Source: JAGQTE01 sp964648005 (GTDB taxonomy: Bacteria > Actinomycetota > Acidimicrobiia > Acidimicrobiales > Acidimicrobilacustridaceae). Taken from it: a stretch of 17,531 nt of DNA. A program made the translations under genes and the position numbers. The notes below the pieces were generated by a model, which was not told the DNA's origin, made no database searches, and saw nothing but the letters and a program-made list of their open reading frames with translations. The stretch lies in the NCBI GenBank assembly GCA_964648005.1, contig CAZYKR010000065.1, positions 1 through 17,531 on the forward strand, given 5' to 3'. Below, piece after piece: positions 1 to 8,663 of this stretch; positions within the stretch are counted from its first letter, which is position 1, and the number at the start of each line of letters is the position of its first letter.

Positions 1-732
1 GAGGCTGGGGTCGCCGGGACGGATGCCGGCGGCGAGCAGCTCCTCGTCGATCTGCCGCTCGCGCTCGGCGTCGCTCGACGGCTTGGCGATCGGGCCGCTG
101 CCTCCCGCCAGGCGCAGGTCACCGGTCGCCTGGGCGAACAGCCCCGCCACCTGGTCCCAGGTCATGCCCGTCCCCTCGCCGCGCACCCGGCCGCTCGGAC
201 CGTCGACGTACACGAAGTACGGCGACCCGGGGACCCGGTAGGTGCTCCACGCCTGCGACGACCGCACGAGCTGTACGCCGGGAGGCGCCAGCGCCGCCAG
301 CACGTCGGGGCTCTCGGCCTCGTCGCCCTTGGCCACGATCACGGGTCGGATGCCGTCGGGGACGGTCGCCTCGCCGGTGGCGAACGCCTCGAAGAACGTC
401 TTGCACGTCAAGCAACCGCTCGACAGGAACGCCAGCAACGTGTCGTGGTCGGTGCCGACGACCCGTAGCGCCACGGCGTTCCCGTCGAGATCCACGCCGC
501 CGAGGTCCGCCGCCTCGGCGAACCCGGGCTCGTCGCGCGGCGCCGGCACCTCCGGGCGGGTCTGGAAGCCGGGCCCGGCGGGCGCCGGGTCGCGACCCGA
601 CGGGTCGCCGATGCCCGCGCCGAGCTCGTGGAGCTTCTGGAGGATCAGCGCGTGGCTCCGCAGCAATCCGACGAGCAGCACGGCCTCGACCACGACCACG
701 ACGGCCAGCAGCGTCAGCACGGCGGCGCTCAC
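1..732 (-). CDS. Membrane-anchored thioredoxin-like (TlpA/MauD-type) protein, partial at left edge
   Basis: Seen: reading leftward from a GTG at 732, the frame stays open for 244 codons and runs off the window, so the C-terminus is missing. Residues 3-24 are hydrophobic (AAVLTLLAVVVVVEAVLLVG), a single N-terminal membrane anchor. A Pro/Gly/Ala-rich linker of about 45 residues follows, then a redoxin-like domain with the redox motif SSGCLTCKTFFE (Cys107-x-x-Cys110). A conserved-looking VPGSPYFVYVD stretch lies about 85 residues later, where thioredoxin folds carry the cis-Pro loop. The GTG overlaps the TGA of the MauE-like gene in the four bases GTGA, so the two are translationally coupled. 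Family knowledge: MauD/TlpA proteins reduce or isomerise disulfides outside the membrane. Inference: this one exchanges electrons with the MauE-like neighbour. The substrate may be encoded beyond the left edge. Confidence 0.82.
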   Translation of the reverse strand, partial: MSAAVLTLLAVVVVVEAVLLVGLLRSHALILQKLHELGAGIGDPSGRDPAPAGPGFQTRPEVPAPRDEPGFAEAADLGGVDLDGNAVALRVVGTDHDTLLAFLSSGCLTCKTFFEAFATGEATVPDGIRPVIVAKGDEAESPDVLAALAPPGVQLVRSSQAWSTYRVPGSPYFVYVDGPSGRVRGEGTGMTWDQVAGLFAQATGDLRLAGGSGPIAKPSSDAERERQIDEELLAAGIRPGDPSL

Positions 733-1262
733 GGGGCGCTCCGCAGCTCGCCCATCGCCAGCTGGAGCTCGGCACCGACGGTGAGCGCCGCCCGGACCAG
801 CCCGCCGCCGACGAGCACCAGCAGCACGAACGCCGGCGCCTCCCAGCCCAGCGCACCCAGCGCGTCGACGAAGGGCACGACGGGAGCGACGATCGCCGCG
901 GCCGCGACGGCGGCGGCGACGACGTTCACGGCGACGTGGACGCCCGTCACCGGTGCCGATGCCTCGCCGAAGCAGCCACACGAGGCGTCGCGCCCCGAGG
1001 AGCGGAGCAGCGCGGCGGCGAAGGCGGCAAAGGCGGCGTACAGGACGCAGGTCGCCGCAGCGCCGACCCGGCCACCGAAGGCGACCACGGTCGCCGCCGC
1101 CACCACCTCCGAGACGCCGACCAGCCGCACGAGCAGGGCCGATGCGGGCAGGCGCACGGCCCGCAGCGCCGGCACGGTGGCGTCGGGTCGGGCCAGCTTG
1201 GCGATGCCGGCCACGAACAGCACCACCGCCAGCGCGTCGAGGGGACCGGTGAGCACGGGCAC
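729..1262 (-). CDS. MauE/DoxX-like integral membrane protein
   Basis: Seen: 177 residues, mostly hydrophobic, with four to five membrane segments (about 8-22, 41-62, 66-86, 105-130 and 142-162). A cytoplasm- or periplasm-facing CGCFG motif lies at residues 95-99 in the context RDASCGCFGE. The CGCFG pair and this length are typical of MauE-family proteins, first known from methylamine dehydrogenase maturation and related in fold to DoxX/VKOR-like membrane oxidoreductases. Start: GTG at 1262, chosen because TACAGT lies on the minus strand at 1269-1274, six bases before it, a leaderless arrangement; no SD is present. Its last bases overlap the start of the thioredoxin-like gene (GTGA). Inference: the pair moves reducing or oxidising equivalents across the membrane. 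No methylamine dehydrogenase subunit is visible here, so a methylamine role should not be assumed. Confidence 0.85.
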   Translation of the reverse strand: MPVLTGPLDALAVVLFVAGIAKLARPDATVPALRAVRLPASALLVRLVGVSEVVAAATVVAFGGRVGAAATCVLYAAFAAFAAALLRSSGRDASCGCFGEASAPVTGVHVAVNVVAAAVAAAAIVAPVVPFVDALGALGWEAPAFVLLVLVGGGLVRAALTVGAELQLAMGELRSAP

Positions 1263-1274
1263 GGCACGACTGTA
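1263..1274 (-). promoter_or_regulatory. Putative leaderless promoter of the MauE-like gene
   Basis: On the minus strand TACAGT (1274 down to 1269) fits the actinobacterial -10 pattern TANNNT and is followed by six bases (CGTGCC) and then the GTG start. Transcription would begin at or next to the start codon. I see no good -35 at 16-18 bases. The same hexamer sits 7 nt before the glcD-like gene. Confidence 0.55.
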
Positions 1275-1310
1275 CTGCGCGCGCGACCACGTCCATTTCT
1301 GCTCAACCGA

Positions 1311-3026
1311 ATGAACAGCGATGCCGAATCACCAGGCATGGGAGAAGGCGGGCGGCCGTGGCGGGCATGGAGCGCGCTCGGCGTCAGCGTGCTGGTCCTG
1401 GCGGCGTGCAGCTCCGGAACCGAGAGCAACAACGACGATGCGTCGCCGAGCACCGCCACCGGCGCCGGCGGTCAGCGCAGCGTCGAGTACCTGGCGCCCG
1501 AGCCGGGCACGCCGACTCCGGGGGGCACGTTGGCGTATGCCCTCGAGGCCGACGCCGACGGGTTCGATCCGACGACCGCTCGCTGGTCCGGGCCGGCCCT
1601 GATCATGGCCAACGCCGTGTTCGACCCGCTGGCCGCCTTCGACGCCGACGGCGCGGCGCGGCCATATCTTGCCGAGTCCATCGAACCGAACGACGACTAC
1701 ACCCGGTGGACGATCACGCTGCGCGACGGCGTCACCTTCCAGAACGGCGAGTCGCTCGACGCCGAGGCACTGGCGCTGTTCATCACCAAGATGCGCCAGT
1801 CCCCGCTGACCGGTCCGGCCATGGCGCCGGTCGACGAGATCACACCAGCGGTCGCCACCGGACCGATGACGGTGGAGGTCACCATGACCCAGCCGTGGGC
1901 CACCTACCCCGTGGCGCTCACCGGTCAGGGCGGTCTGGTGCCGGCCCCCGAGCAGCTCACCAACCCGGACGCCGCCTGGCGATCGGACAACCCCATCGGC
2001 ACCGGACCGTTCGCCCTGCAGGAATGGGCGAAGGGGTCGCGGCTCACCCTCGACCGCAACGACGCCTACTGGCAGGACGGGCTCCCCTACCTCGACAGCG
2101 TGGAATTCGTCCCCATCTCGGACAACAACGCCCGAGACGATGCGCTGCTGCGTGGCGACGTCGACATGGAGTTCACCACCTTCTCCAGCTCGGTCCAGCG
2201 CCTCGAACCCTTGGCGCGAGCCGGCGAGATCCAGCTCGTGCTCGACAGCGGTGGTCGCGAGCAGCTCTTCTTGCTGATGAACAACGACAAGGCGCCCTTC
2301 GACGACGTCCGCATCCGTCGGGCCGTGGCGCTGGCCTTCGACTACGACACGTACCTGCAGGTGGCGAAGGAACCGGACGCCATCCGCAGCGAGGGGCCGT
2401 TCACCCAGTCGTCGGAGTGGTTCGTCGACACCGACTTCCCCACGTATGACCTCGAGGCGGCCAAGGCGCTCGTCGCCGAGTACGAGGCCGAGGTCGGACC
2501 GGCGGCCTTCGAGTTCCGCACGACCGACAACCCCGAGAACCAGGCCATCGGCCAGGCCATCGCTGACATGCTCACGGCGGCCGGGATGGACGTGACCACC
2601 ACCTCCGAGTCCCAGACGTCCTACCCGACCTCGATCGTGTTCGGCGCCTACGAGCTCGCCTACGTGCGGTTGTTCGGCTCGCCCGATCCCGACGGGGACG
2701 CGCATTGGTTCCTGTCGGAGAACGCGCCGCCGGTCGGCCAGGGCACGATCGGGTTGAACCTGGCCCGCATGCGGGATGCGCAGGTCGACGAGGCCCTCAT
2801 GCGCGGCCGCACCTCGACCGACCGGACCGAACGCGCCGAGGCCTACGCTGATCTGCAGCGCCGCCTCACCGAACTGGTCCCGTACGTGTGGATGAACGAG
2901 AGCCTCAAGTACCTCGCTGCCGACAACTCGGTGCACGACTTCTTGAACGGCCCGCTGCCCGACGGGACGCCGGCGATGCCCATCGTCGGCGGCGTGACCC
3001 GGCTCACCCACACCTGGAAGAGCTGA
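1311..3026 (+). CDS. ABC transporter solute-binding lipoprotein, family 5 (peptide/nickel/oligosaccharide type)
   Basis: Seen: 571 residues from ATG 1311. A lipoprotein signal ends in SVLVLAAC with the lipid-attachment Cys at residue 33. A Ser/Thr/Asn-rich linker follows, and then a full SBP_bac_5 domain. Recognisable landmarks are GGTLAYALEADADGFDP (71-87), WTITLRDGVTFQNG (133-146), NPIGTGPF (227-234) and RIRRAVALAFDYD. Length is normal for the family. Start is uncertain: ATG 1338 gives a shorter, less acidic signal peptide (Cys24), and neither start has a visible SD. Family knowledge: these proteins capture peptides, nickel, opines or oligosaccharides at the cell surface for a DppBC/DppDF-like importer. 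No permease or ATPase of that kind is nearby, so the protein is an orphan here and its substrate cannot be told. The following ThuA-like gene begins at or just after its stop. Confidence 0.93.
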   Translation: MNSDAESPGMGEGGRPWRAWSALGVSVLVLAACSSGTESNNDDASPSTATGAGGQRSVEYLAPEPGTPTPGGTLAYALEADADGFDPTTARWSGPALIMANAVFDPLAAFDADGAARPYLAESIEPNDDYTRWTITLRDGVTFQNGESLDAEALALFITKMRQSPLTGPAMAPVDEITPAVATGPMTVEVTMTQPWATYPVALTGQGGLVPAPEQLTNPDAAWRSDNPIGTGPFALQEWAKGSRLTLDRNDAYWQDGLPYLDSVEFVPISDNNARDDALLRGDVDMEFTTFSSSVQRLEPLARAGEIQLVLDSGGREQLFLLMNNDKAPFDDVRIRRAVALAFDYDTYLQVAKEPDAIRSEGPFTQSSEWFVDTDFPTYDLEAAKALVAEYEAEVGPAAFEFRTTDNPENQAIGQAIADMLTAAGMDVTTTSESQTSYPTSIVFGAYELAYVRLFGSPDPDGDAHWFLSENAPPVGQGTIGLNLARMRDAQVDEALMRGRTSTDRTERAEAYADLQRRLTELVPYVWMNESLKYLAADNSVHDFLNGPLPDGTPAMPIVGGVTRLTHTWKS

Positions 3027-3049
3027 CGCACCGGATCCGCACCGGCCTG

Positions 3050-3763
3050 GTGACGGCGCTGGCCCTGCTGGCGTCCGTGCTCGCCGGCGCGTGCGCCACC
3101 ACGGCAGGCGACGTCGCAGGAGCGCCGGCCACCGGTCCGTCCGGCGAACCGCGCACCATCGTGCTGTTCTCGCGCACCGAGGGCTTCCGGCACAGCTCGA
3201 TCGAGCCCGCCATCGAGGCCCTGCGCCCGCGCCTGACGGCCGAGGGGTTCGCCGTCGTCGCCACCGAGGACCCTGACGAGTTGCAGGCAGCCGTCGACGG
3301 GGGCGAGGCAGCGGCGGTCGTGTTCGTGTCGACGACCGGCGACGTGCTCGATCCCCCGCACGAGGCGGCGGTGGAGCAATTCGTGCGCGCCGGCGGCGGC
3401 TTCGCCGGTGTCCACGCCGCCGCCGACACCGAGTACGACTGGCCGTTCTACGGCGAGCTACTCGGCACCTGGTTCGCCGACCACCCGCCGGTGGCCCCGG
3501 GCGTCGTCGAGCGCACCGCCGTGACGCACCGGTCGACCGCCGGCCTCCCTGACCCGTGGGAGCGTGTCGATGAGTGGTACCGCTTCCGGTCCTCCCCGGC
3601 GAACCGTTCGGTGCTCCTGACCCATGGCGGCGAGCCGGTGGCGTGGTCGGGCACCGTCGACGACGGCGCCGTCTGGTACACGGCGCTCGGGCACACCGAC
3701 GAGAGCTGGGCGGATCCCGTGTTCGTCGACCACGTCGTGGCCGGGATCACGTCGGTCACCTAG
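3050..3763 (+). CDS. ThuA-like domain protein, probable lipoprotein
   Basis: Seen: 237 residues from GTG 3050. After a hydrophobic segment ending in SVLAGAC, a complete ThuA domain runs from about residue 35 to the end. Landmarks are FSRTEGFRHSSI (40-51), GGGFAGVHAAADTEYDWPFY (115-134), VDEWYRF (173-179) and YTALGHTDESW (210-220). Family knowledge: ThuA proteins have a class I glutamine amidotransferase-like fold, are linked to trehalose and other sugar metabolism, and often occur in secreted forms; the reaction is poorly defined. Start problem: from GTG 3050 the signal peptide has no positive charge. An in-frame CTG at 3023 would add THRIRTGL, giving a textbook lipoprotein signal with Cys24, and would overlap the upstream stop as CTGA. 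ATG 2888 would need a 139-base overlap and is unlikely. The gene is probably co-transcribed with the solute-binding lipoprotein. Confidence 0.88.
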   Translation: MTALALLASVLAGACATTAGDVAGAPATGPSGEPRTIVLFSRTEGFRHSSIEPAIEALRPRLTAEGFAVVATEDPDELQAAVDGGEAAAVVFVSTTGDVLDPPHEAAVEQFVRAGGGFAGVHAAADTEYDWPFYGELLGTWFADHPPVAPGVVERTAVTHRSTAGLPDPWERVDEWYRFRSSPANRSVLLTHGGEPVAWSGTVDDGAVWYTALGHTDESWADPVFVDHVVAGITSVT

Positions 3764-3782
3764 CGAGCCGGCGCCACCCCGG

Positions 3783-4580
3783 TCACAGGTCCGGCAGACC
3801 GAGCTCCAGGTTCGCCTCCTCGAGGCCGCCGTCGATCTCGAGGACCTTGCCCGTGACCCAACCGGCGGCGGGCGAAGCCAGGTACAGCGCGCCCAGCGCG
3901 ATGTCGGTCGGGTCGCCGAGCCGGCGCAGCGGTGTGCGGCGCACCATCTCGGCGTGCATGGCCTGGTCCTCGAGGACGATGTCGAGCGCCGAGGTGGCGG
4001 TCGACCCGACGGCGATGGCGTTGACGCGCACCTTCGGCGCCAGATCGGCGGCGGCGAGCCGGGTCAGGTGCGTCAGCGCCGCCTTGGCCGTGCCGTAGGC
4101 CAGCATGCCGCGGTCACGCAGGCGGCCGATGGCTGACGAGATGTTGACGACCGAGCCCTGGTGCTCGAGCAGCTGCGGTGCCGAGGCCTTGATCAGCGCG
4201 AACGCCGTCGTGACGTTGAAGTGGAAGGCCCGTTCCAAGTACCCGGGCGACGTGTCGAGCAGCGGCCGGGGCATGGTGCCGCCGGCGTTGTTGACGACGA
4301 CGTCGATGCGCCCGAGCTCGGCGACGGCGCGCTCGGCCAGGCCGGCGACGGCCTCGAGGTCGTTCACGTCGCACGGCACCACCACGGCTCGACGCCCGAA
4401 CGCTCGCACCTCGTCGGCCACCAGCTCGAGGTGCTCGGCGGTGCGGGAGGCCACGACGACGTCGGCACCGGCCTCGGCGAAGGTGCGCGCTACCGCGGCG
4501 CCGATGCCGCGACTGGCACCCGTGACGATCGCCACCTTGCCGTCGAGCGCGAACTGCTGGAAGATCCCGGAATCTGACAT
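3783..4580 (-). CDS. Short-chain dehydrogenase/reductase (SDR), classical type
   Basis: Seen: 265 residues from ATG 4580, the usual length of a classical SDR. The cofactor motif TGASRGIG is at 20-27, and an Arg follows beta-strand 2 (VVASR, 42-46), which favours NADP(H). The structural NNAG motif is at 97-100. The catalytic set is Asn122, Ser148/149 (NISSA), Tyr162 and Lys166 (YGTAK). The C-terminal LYLASPAAGWVTGKVLEIDGG is the standard SDR ending. Function: NAD(P)-dependent oxidation or reduction of an alcohol/carbonyl substrate that cannot be named from sequence; annotation as glucose 1-dehydrogenase or 3-oxoacyl-ACP reductase would be over-precise. Start: no SD, but CAATCT lies six bases upstream, suggesting a leaderless message. 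It diverges from the alpha/beta hydrolase with only 29 bases between start codons and converges on the ThuA gene with a 19-base gap. Confidence 0.93.
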   Translation of the reverse strand: MSDSGIFQQFALDGKVAIVTGASRGIGAAVARTFAEAGADVVVASRTAEHLELVADEVRAFGRRAVVVPCDVNDLEAVAGLAERAVAELGRIDVVVNNAGGTMPRPLLDTSPGYLERAFHFNVTTAFALIKASAPQLLEHQGSVVNISSAIGRLRDRGMLAYGTAKAALTHLTRLAAADLAPKVRVNAIAVGSTATSALDIVLEDQAMHAEMVRRTPLRRLGDPTDIALGALYLASPAAGWVTGKVLEIDGGLEEANLELGLPDL

Positions 4581-4585
4581 GGCGT

Positions 4586-4592
4586 TAGATTG
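4586..4592. promoter_or_regulatory. Overlapping divergent -10 elements between SDR and hydrolase
   Basis: TAGATT (4586-4591, plus) fits TANNNT. Its complement read on the minus strand gives CAATCT (4592 down to 4587), which keeps the key A at position 2 and T at position 6 and lies six bases before the SDR ATG. One seven-base stretch could therefore drive both genes. The plus-strand start site would fall near 4598, just before the hydrolase SD. Confidence 0.5.
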
Positions 4593-4598
4593 CCAGGC

Positions 4599-4604
4599 GG
4601 GAGG
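4599..4604 (+). promoter_or_regulatory. Ribosome binding site GGGAGG of the alpha/beta hydrolase
   Basis: GGGAGG lies five bases before ATG 4610. This decides the start in favour of 4610 over the in-frame GTG at 4604, which overlaps the SD. Confidence 0.75.
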
Positions 4605-4609
4605 TGGGC

Positions 4610-5596
4610 ATGGCGCACGAACCAGCACGCGAAGACGAGCTCCTCGTCGAGGTCCTCGAACCGAACCTGGAGTCCGTGGTCCCGCTCCCGGGAGGCCGGG
4701 CACTCGGCTACGCCGAGTTCGGCGACCCCGACGGCGATGCCGTGCTGTGGTTCCACGGCACCCCGGGCGCGCGCAAGCAGATCCCGCCGGACGTGCCCGA
4801 GCTCGCCCGTCGGCGCGGCTGGCGCATCGTCGCCGTCGAACGTCCCGGCACCGGCTACTCGACGCCGTACACCTACGGACGCGCCCTCGACTGGGTCGAT
4901 GACCTGCGACGTGTGGTCGATCACCTGGCGATCGACCGCTTCGCCGTCGTCGGGCTCAGCGGCGGTGGACCGTACGTCCTGGCGGCGGCCTACGGACTGC
5001 CCGACCGGGTGACGGCTGCTGCCGTGCTCGGTGGCATCGGCCCGACGCGCGGTCCCGAGACCGCCCCGGGCATGACGCGCTTCCTCCCCCTGATCGAGCC
5101 GCTGCTGGCGGCGGCACGCATCCCGATCGGCGAGCTGCTCACCCACCTGATCCGGCCGATCCGCGCCGTCGCTGATCCGGGCTTCGACCTCTACACCCGC
5201 GTGGCGCCGGCGTCCGACCGGGCCGTGATGCGTGAGCCGGCCATGAAGGCGATGTTCATCAACGACCTCGTCACCGCCTGCGAGGGCGGCTTGCGGGCGC
5301 CGGCGACCGACCTCGTGGTGTTCGGGCGCGAGTGGGGCTTCTCGTTGCGGGATGTCACCGTGCCCACCCGGTTCTGGCACGGGGACGCCGACGGCATCGT
5401 CCCGCTCTCGCACGGCGAGTTCATGGCCGCCCTGGTGCCGGACGCCACCTTGGTGGTGACGCCCGGCGGTGGGCACTTCGCCGGCTTCGTCGTGGGTCCC
5501 GACGTGCTGGGCTTCGTCGACGAGGCCTGGACCGACCGTGCGCATCGTCCGGCGAAGCGGACGCGCACCCGCCGGGCCGCGGCCTCGAAGGCCTGA
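4610..5596 (+). CDS. Alpha/beta-fold hydrolase
   Basis: Seen: 328 residues with all parts of an alpha/beta hydrolase. The oxyanion motif HGTPG is at 49-53 and the nucleophile elbow GLSGGG has Ser117. The acid is probably Asp261 in WHGDADGIVP, and the catalytic His289 lies in GGGHF. A helical cap lies at about 150-235. The last 18 residues are very basic and Ala-rich (RPAKRTRTRRAAASKA), beyond the fold and of unknown use. No signal peptide is seen, so it is probably cytoplasmic. Substrate is unknown; esters, lactones or epoxide-like compounds are all possible, and Ser as nucleophile argues against haloalkane dehalogenase or epoxide hydrolase, which use Asp. It converges on the Met/Asp-rich lipoprotein gene with three bases between stop codons. 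Confidence 0.93.
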   Translation: MAHEPAREDELLVEVLEPNLESVVPLPGGRALGYAEFGDPDGDAVLWFHGTPGARKQIPPDVPELARRRGWRIVAVERPGTGYSTPYTYGRALDWVDDLRRVVDHLAIDRFAVVGLSGGGPYVLAAAYGLPDRVTAAAVLGGIGPTRGPETAPGMTRFLPLIEPLLAAARIPIGELLTHLIRPIRAVADPGFDLYTRVAPASDRAVMREPAMKAMFINDLVTACEGGLRAPATDLVVFGREWGFSLRDVTVPTRFWHGDADGIVPLSHGEFMAALVPDATLVVTPGGGHFAGFVVGPDVLGFVDEAWTDRAHRPAKRTRTRRAAASKA

Positions 5597-5616
5597 CGGT
5601 CAGGCGCCGATCGGCG
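5591..5616. terminator. Inverted repeats at the convergent hydrolase/lipoprotein ends; possible bidirectional terminator
   Basis: GCCTGA (5591-5596), CGG, TCAGGC (5600-5605) is a perfect 6-bp inverted repeat that contains both stop codons. It runs straight into a second perfect 12-base palindrome, CGCCGATCGGCG (5605-5616). There is no T-run, so this would be a GC-hairpin terminator at best. Confidence 0.35.
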
Positions 5617-6232
5617 TCTCGGTGCGGTTGGACGTGCCGTCCGGGTTCACGATGTACCAGCCCTCGGCACCCTGACAGTTGGCATCGCCGGGCCCGTCGA
5701 GCGACATCGTGTAGAGCAGGCGCCCGCCGAGGGCGAGCTGGCTGCGGCCGTCGGGACGTTCGACGACGGTGAACGCGGCCGCGTCGACGCCGTCGAACGT
5801 CAGCGACGCCAGCTCGTCGACCTCGACGACCGGCCACTTCTCATCGCAGGGCATGCCGTCGGCCCCGATGCGGTCATGGGTGCACACCGGCGTGGTCGAC
5901 GTCTCGGTGTCCCACGTGTAGACGACCTGCTCGCCCATGGCGATGGCCGGGCCGAAATCGGTGTCGATCACGGCCACGGTGTGGTCCATGGCCATGTCGT
6001 CCGCCATGTCGTCGGTCATGTCCGTGCCCATGGTGTCGTCCATGTCGTCGGTCATGTCCGTGCCCATGGTGTCGTCGGCCATGTCGGTCCCCATCGGCTC
6101 CGTACCCATCGGCTCGGAGCCGGCAGTGGTGCCGCCGGTCGTGGTCGTGTCGCTGCTCGAACACGCCGCCGTGGCGAGTGCCAGTGCGGCGATGGTCGTT
6201 GCGGCAACGCGCCGCGTCCAGGTCTGGTACAT
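5600..6232 (-). CDS. Met/Asp-rich lipoprotein with secreted-repeat (PF03640-like, Yx(F/W/Y)xxD) domain
   Basis: Seen: 210 residues from ATG 6232. A Tat-free signal peptide (MYQTWTRRVA...) leads to Cys24 (ATAACSSS). Residues 41-85 are an unusual Met/Asp/Thr-rich stretch that includes two identical 12-residue units (53-64 and 65-76, DDTMGTDMTDDM). The C-terminal half has two secreted-repeat-like units: VVYTWDTETSTTPVC with CDEKWPVV (103-135), and RLLYTMSLDGPGDANC with WYIVNPDGT (171-200). Family knowledge: COG4315-type predicted lipoproteins have a Yx(F/W/Y)xxD motif, paired cysteines and no settled function. Inference: the Met-rich segment could bind copper or another soft metal, but it could also be a flexible spacer. 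Start is fixed by GGGAGGAG five bases upstream. It diverges from the SCO6745-like gene. Confidence 0.85.
   Translation of the reverse strand: MYQTWTRRVAATTIAALALATAACSSSDTTTTGGTTAGSEPMGTEPMGTDMADDTMGTDMTDDMDDTMGTDMTDDMADDMAMDHTVAVIDTDFGPAIAMGEQVVYTWDTETSTTPVCTHDRIGADGMPCDEKWPVVEVDELASLTFDGVDAAAFTVVERPDGRSQLALGGRLLYTMSLDGPGDANCQGAEGWYIVNPDGTSNRTETPIGA
6005..6076 (-). repeat. Two identical 36-bp in-frame tandem repeats
   Basis: Copies at 6005-6040 and 6041-6076 are identical base for base and encode the same 12 residues (DDTMGTDMTDDM) of the lipoprotein. Shorter degenerate copies of the ATGTCGTC-type core flank them (about 5985-6004 and 6077-6112). Exact identity, including third codon positions, points to recent duplication. 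Confidence 0.9.
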
Positions 6233-6237
6233 GGTGT

Positions 6238-6245
6238 CTCCTCCC
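6238..6245 (-). promoter_or_regulatory. Strong ribosome binding site GGGAGGAG of the Met/Asp-rich lipoprotein
   Basis: On the minus strand GGGAGGAG is followed by five bases and ATG 6232. It selects this start within an open frame that continues far upstream without a stop. Confidence 0.8.
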
Positions 6246-6289
6246 GTAGACCTGCCGTTCCAACGTGCACGACCCCCGGGTGAGTTCCC

Positions 6290-6320
6290 TAGGCTGCGAG
6301 CGCGTCGCGACCAAGGGGGG
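6290..6320 (+). promoter_or_regulatory. Putative -10 and ribosome binding site of the SCO6745-like gene
   Basis: TAGGCT (6290-6295) fits TANNNT, and a purine tract AAGGGGGG ends at 6320, five bases before the GTG at 6326. This is a leadered arrangement with about 24 bases of 5' UTR. No clear -35. Confidence 0.4.
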
Positions 6321-6325
6321 ACCAC

Positions 6326-7022
6326 GTGGCCAGCACCATCGAGACCGAACAGGCGACCCGCACCGTCGTCCAGCAGCTCCCGGCGGCATTCATGCTCGCC
6401 ATGGACACCTACAGCCGAGGCGGCGAGCTCGGGTTCATGGGCATGGACTTCTACACCTGCGGTCGGGGCGGGGCGCTGGGCGACGTGGACGCCGACGTCG
6501 TCGCCGCCGGCTTCGTCTTCTTCAATCCGGCGCTCGTGCGCGAGCAGTGGGAGCGCGGGGCCTCGGCGATGGACCGCCACGCTGCCGCCGAGGCCTTCAT
6601 CGCCGTCGGCCACGAATGGGCGATCGAACACCTCGCCGACGGCGTCGACTACGCACGCCTCAACGATCTGCTCGGCCGCGTCGTCGCCGGTGCCAGCCCC
6701 GGTGCTGCACCGTTGTTCGCGGCGTGGCGGGCCATGCCGGTGCCGAGCGACGACAAGGCGCTGGCGCTGCACCGGCTCAACGTGCTGCGCGAGCTGCGCG
6801 GCGGGCTCCACGGCGCCTGCGTCGTCGCTGCTGGTCTGGTGCCGGCGCGTGCCGCGCAGCTGAACGACCCGATGATGGCGGGCATCTTCGGCTGGCCCGA
6901 GCCCCCGGCCGACATCGAGGACGATCGCGCCGCATGGGACGCCGCCGAGGCGGCGACGCGCGCCGCTGTGGCGGAGACGTTCGCCGTGCTCGACGATGCC
7001 GAGCGCGACGAGCTCATCGCGC

Positions 7023-7045
<23 letters not shown>
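6326..7045 (+). CDS. SCO6745-like (SalK-related) protein of unknown function
   Basis: Seen: 239 residues, soluble, mostly helical and Ala-rich, without signal peptide or membrane segment. The N-terminal part, in particular MGMDFYTCGRGGALGDVDAD (39-58) followed by VVAAGFVFFNPALV, resembles the actinobacterial SCO6745 family, where a similar YF-x-RAAPLG-x-VPA...TFYNFNP pattern recurs. Family knowledge: members appear in many Actinomycetota, including natural-product clusters (SalK), and have been suggested to contain a winged-helix-like part; no reaction is established. Start: GTG 6326 with a G-rich SD; no better start is visible. Its last 23 bases overlap the end of the fumarase gene on the other strand. 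The family call rests on remembered pattern only. Confidence 0.75.

Positions 7046-8663
<1,618 letters not shown>

Noticed and set aside
1329..3011. Long open frame (560 codons) on the minus strand
   Set aside because: Exact antisense of the solute-binding protein; the translation is Arg/Gly/Val/His-rich with no domain. Antisense frames stay open because GC-rich codons lack stops.
2888..3049. Earlier ATG start for the ThuA-like gene at 2888
   Set aside because: It would overlap the solute-binding gene by 139 bases and put a non-signal sequence ahead of the lipoprotein signal.
5984..6112. Possible CRISPR-like repeat array
   Set aside because: The units are contiguous with no spacers, in frame within a lipoprotein gene, and encode a repeated peptide.
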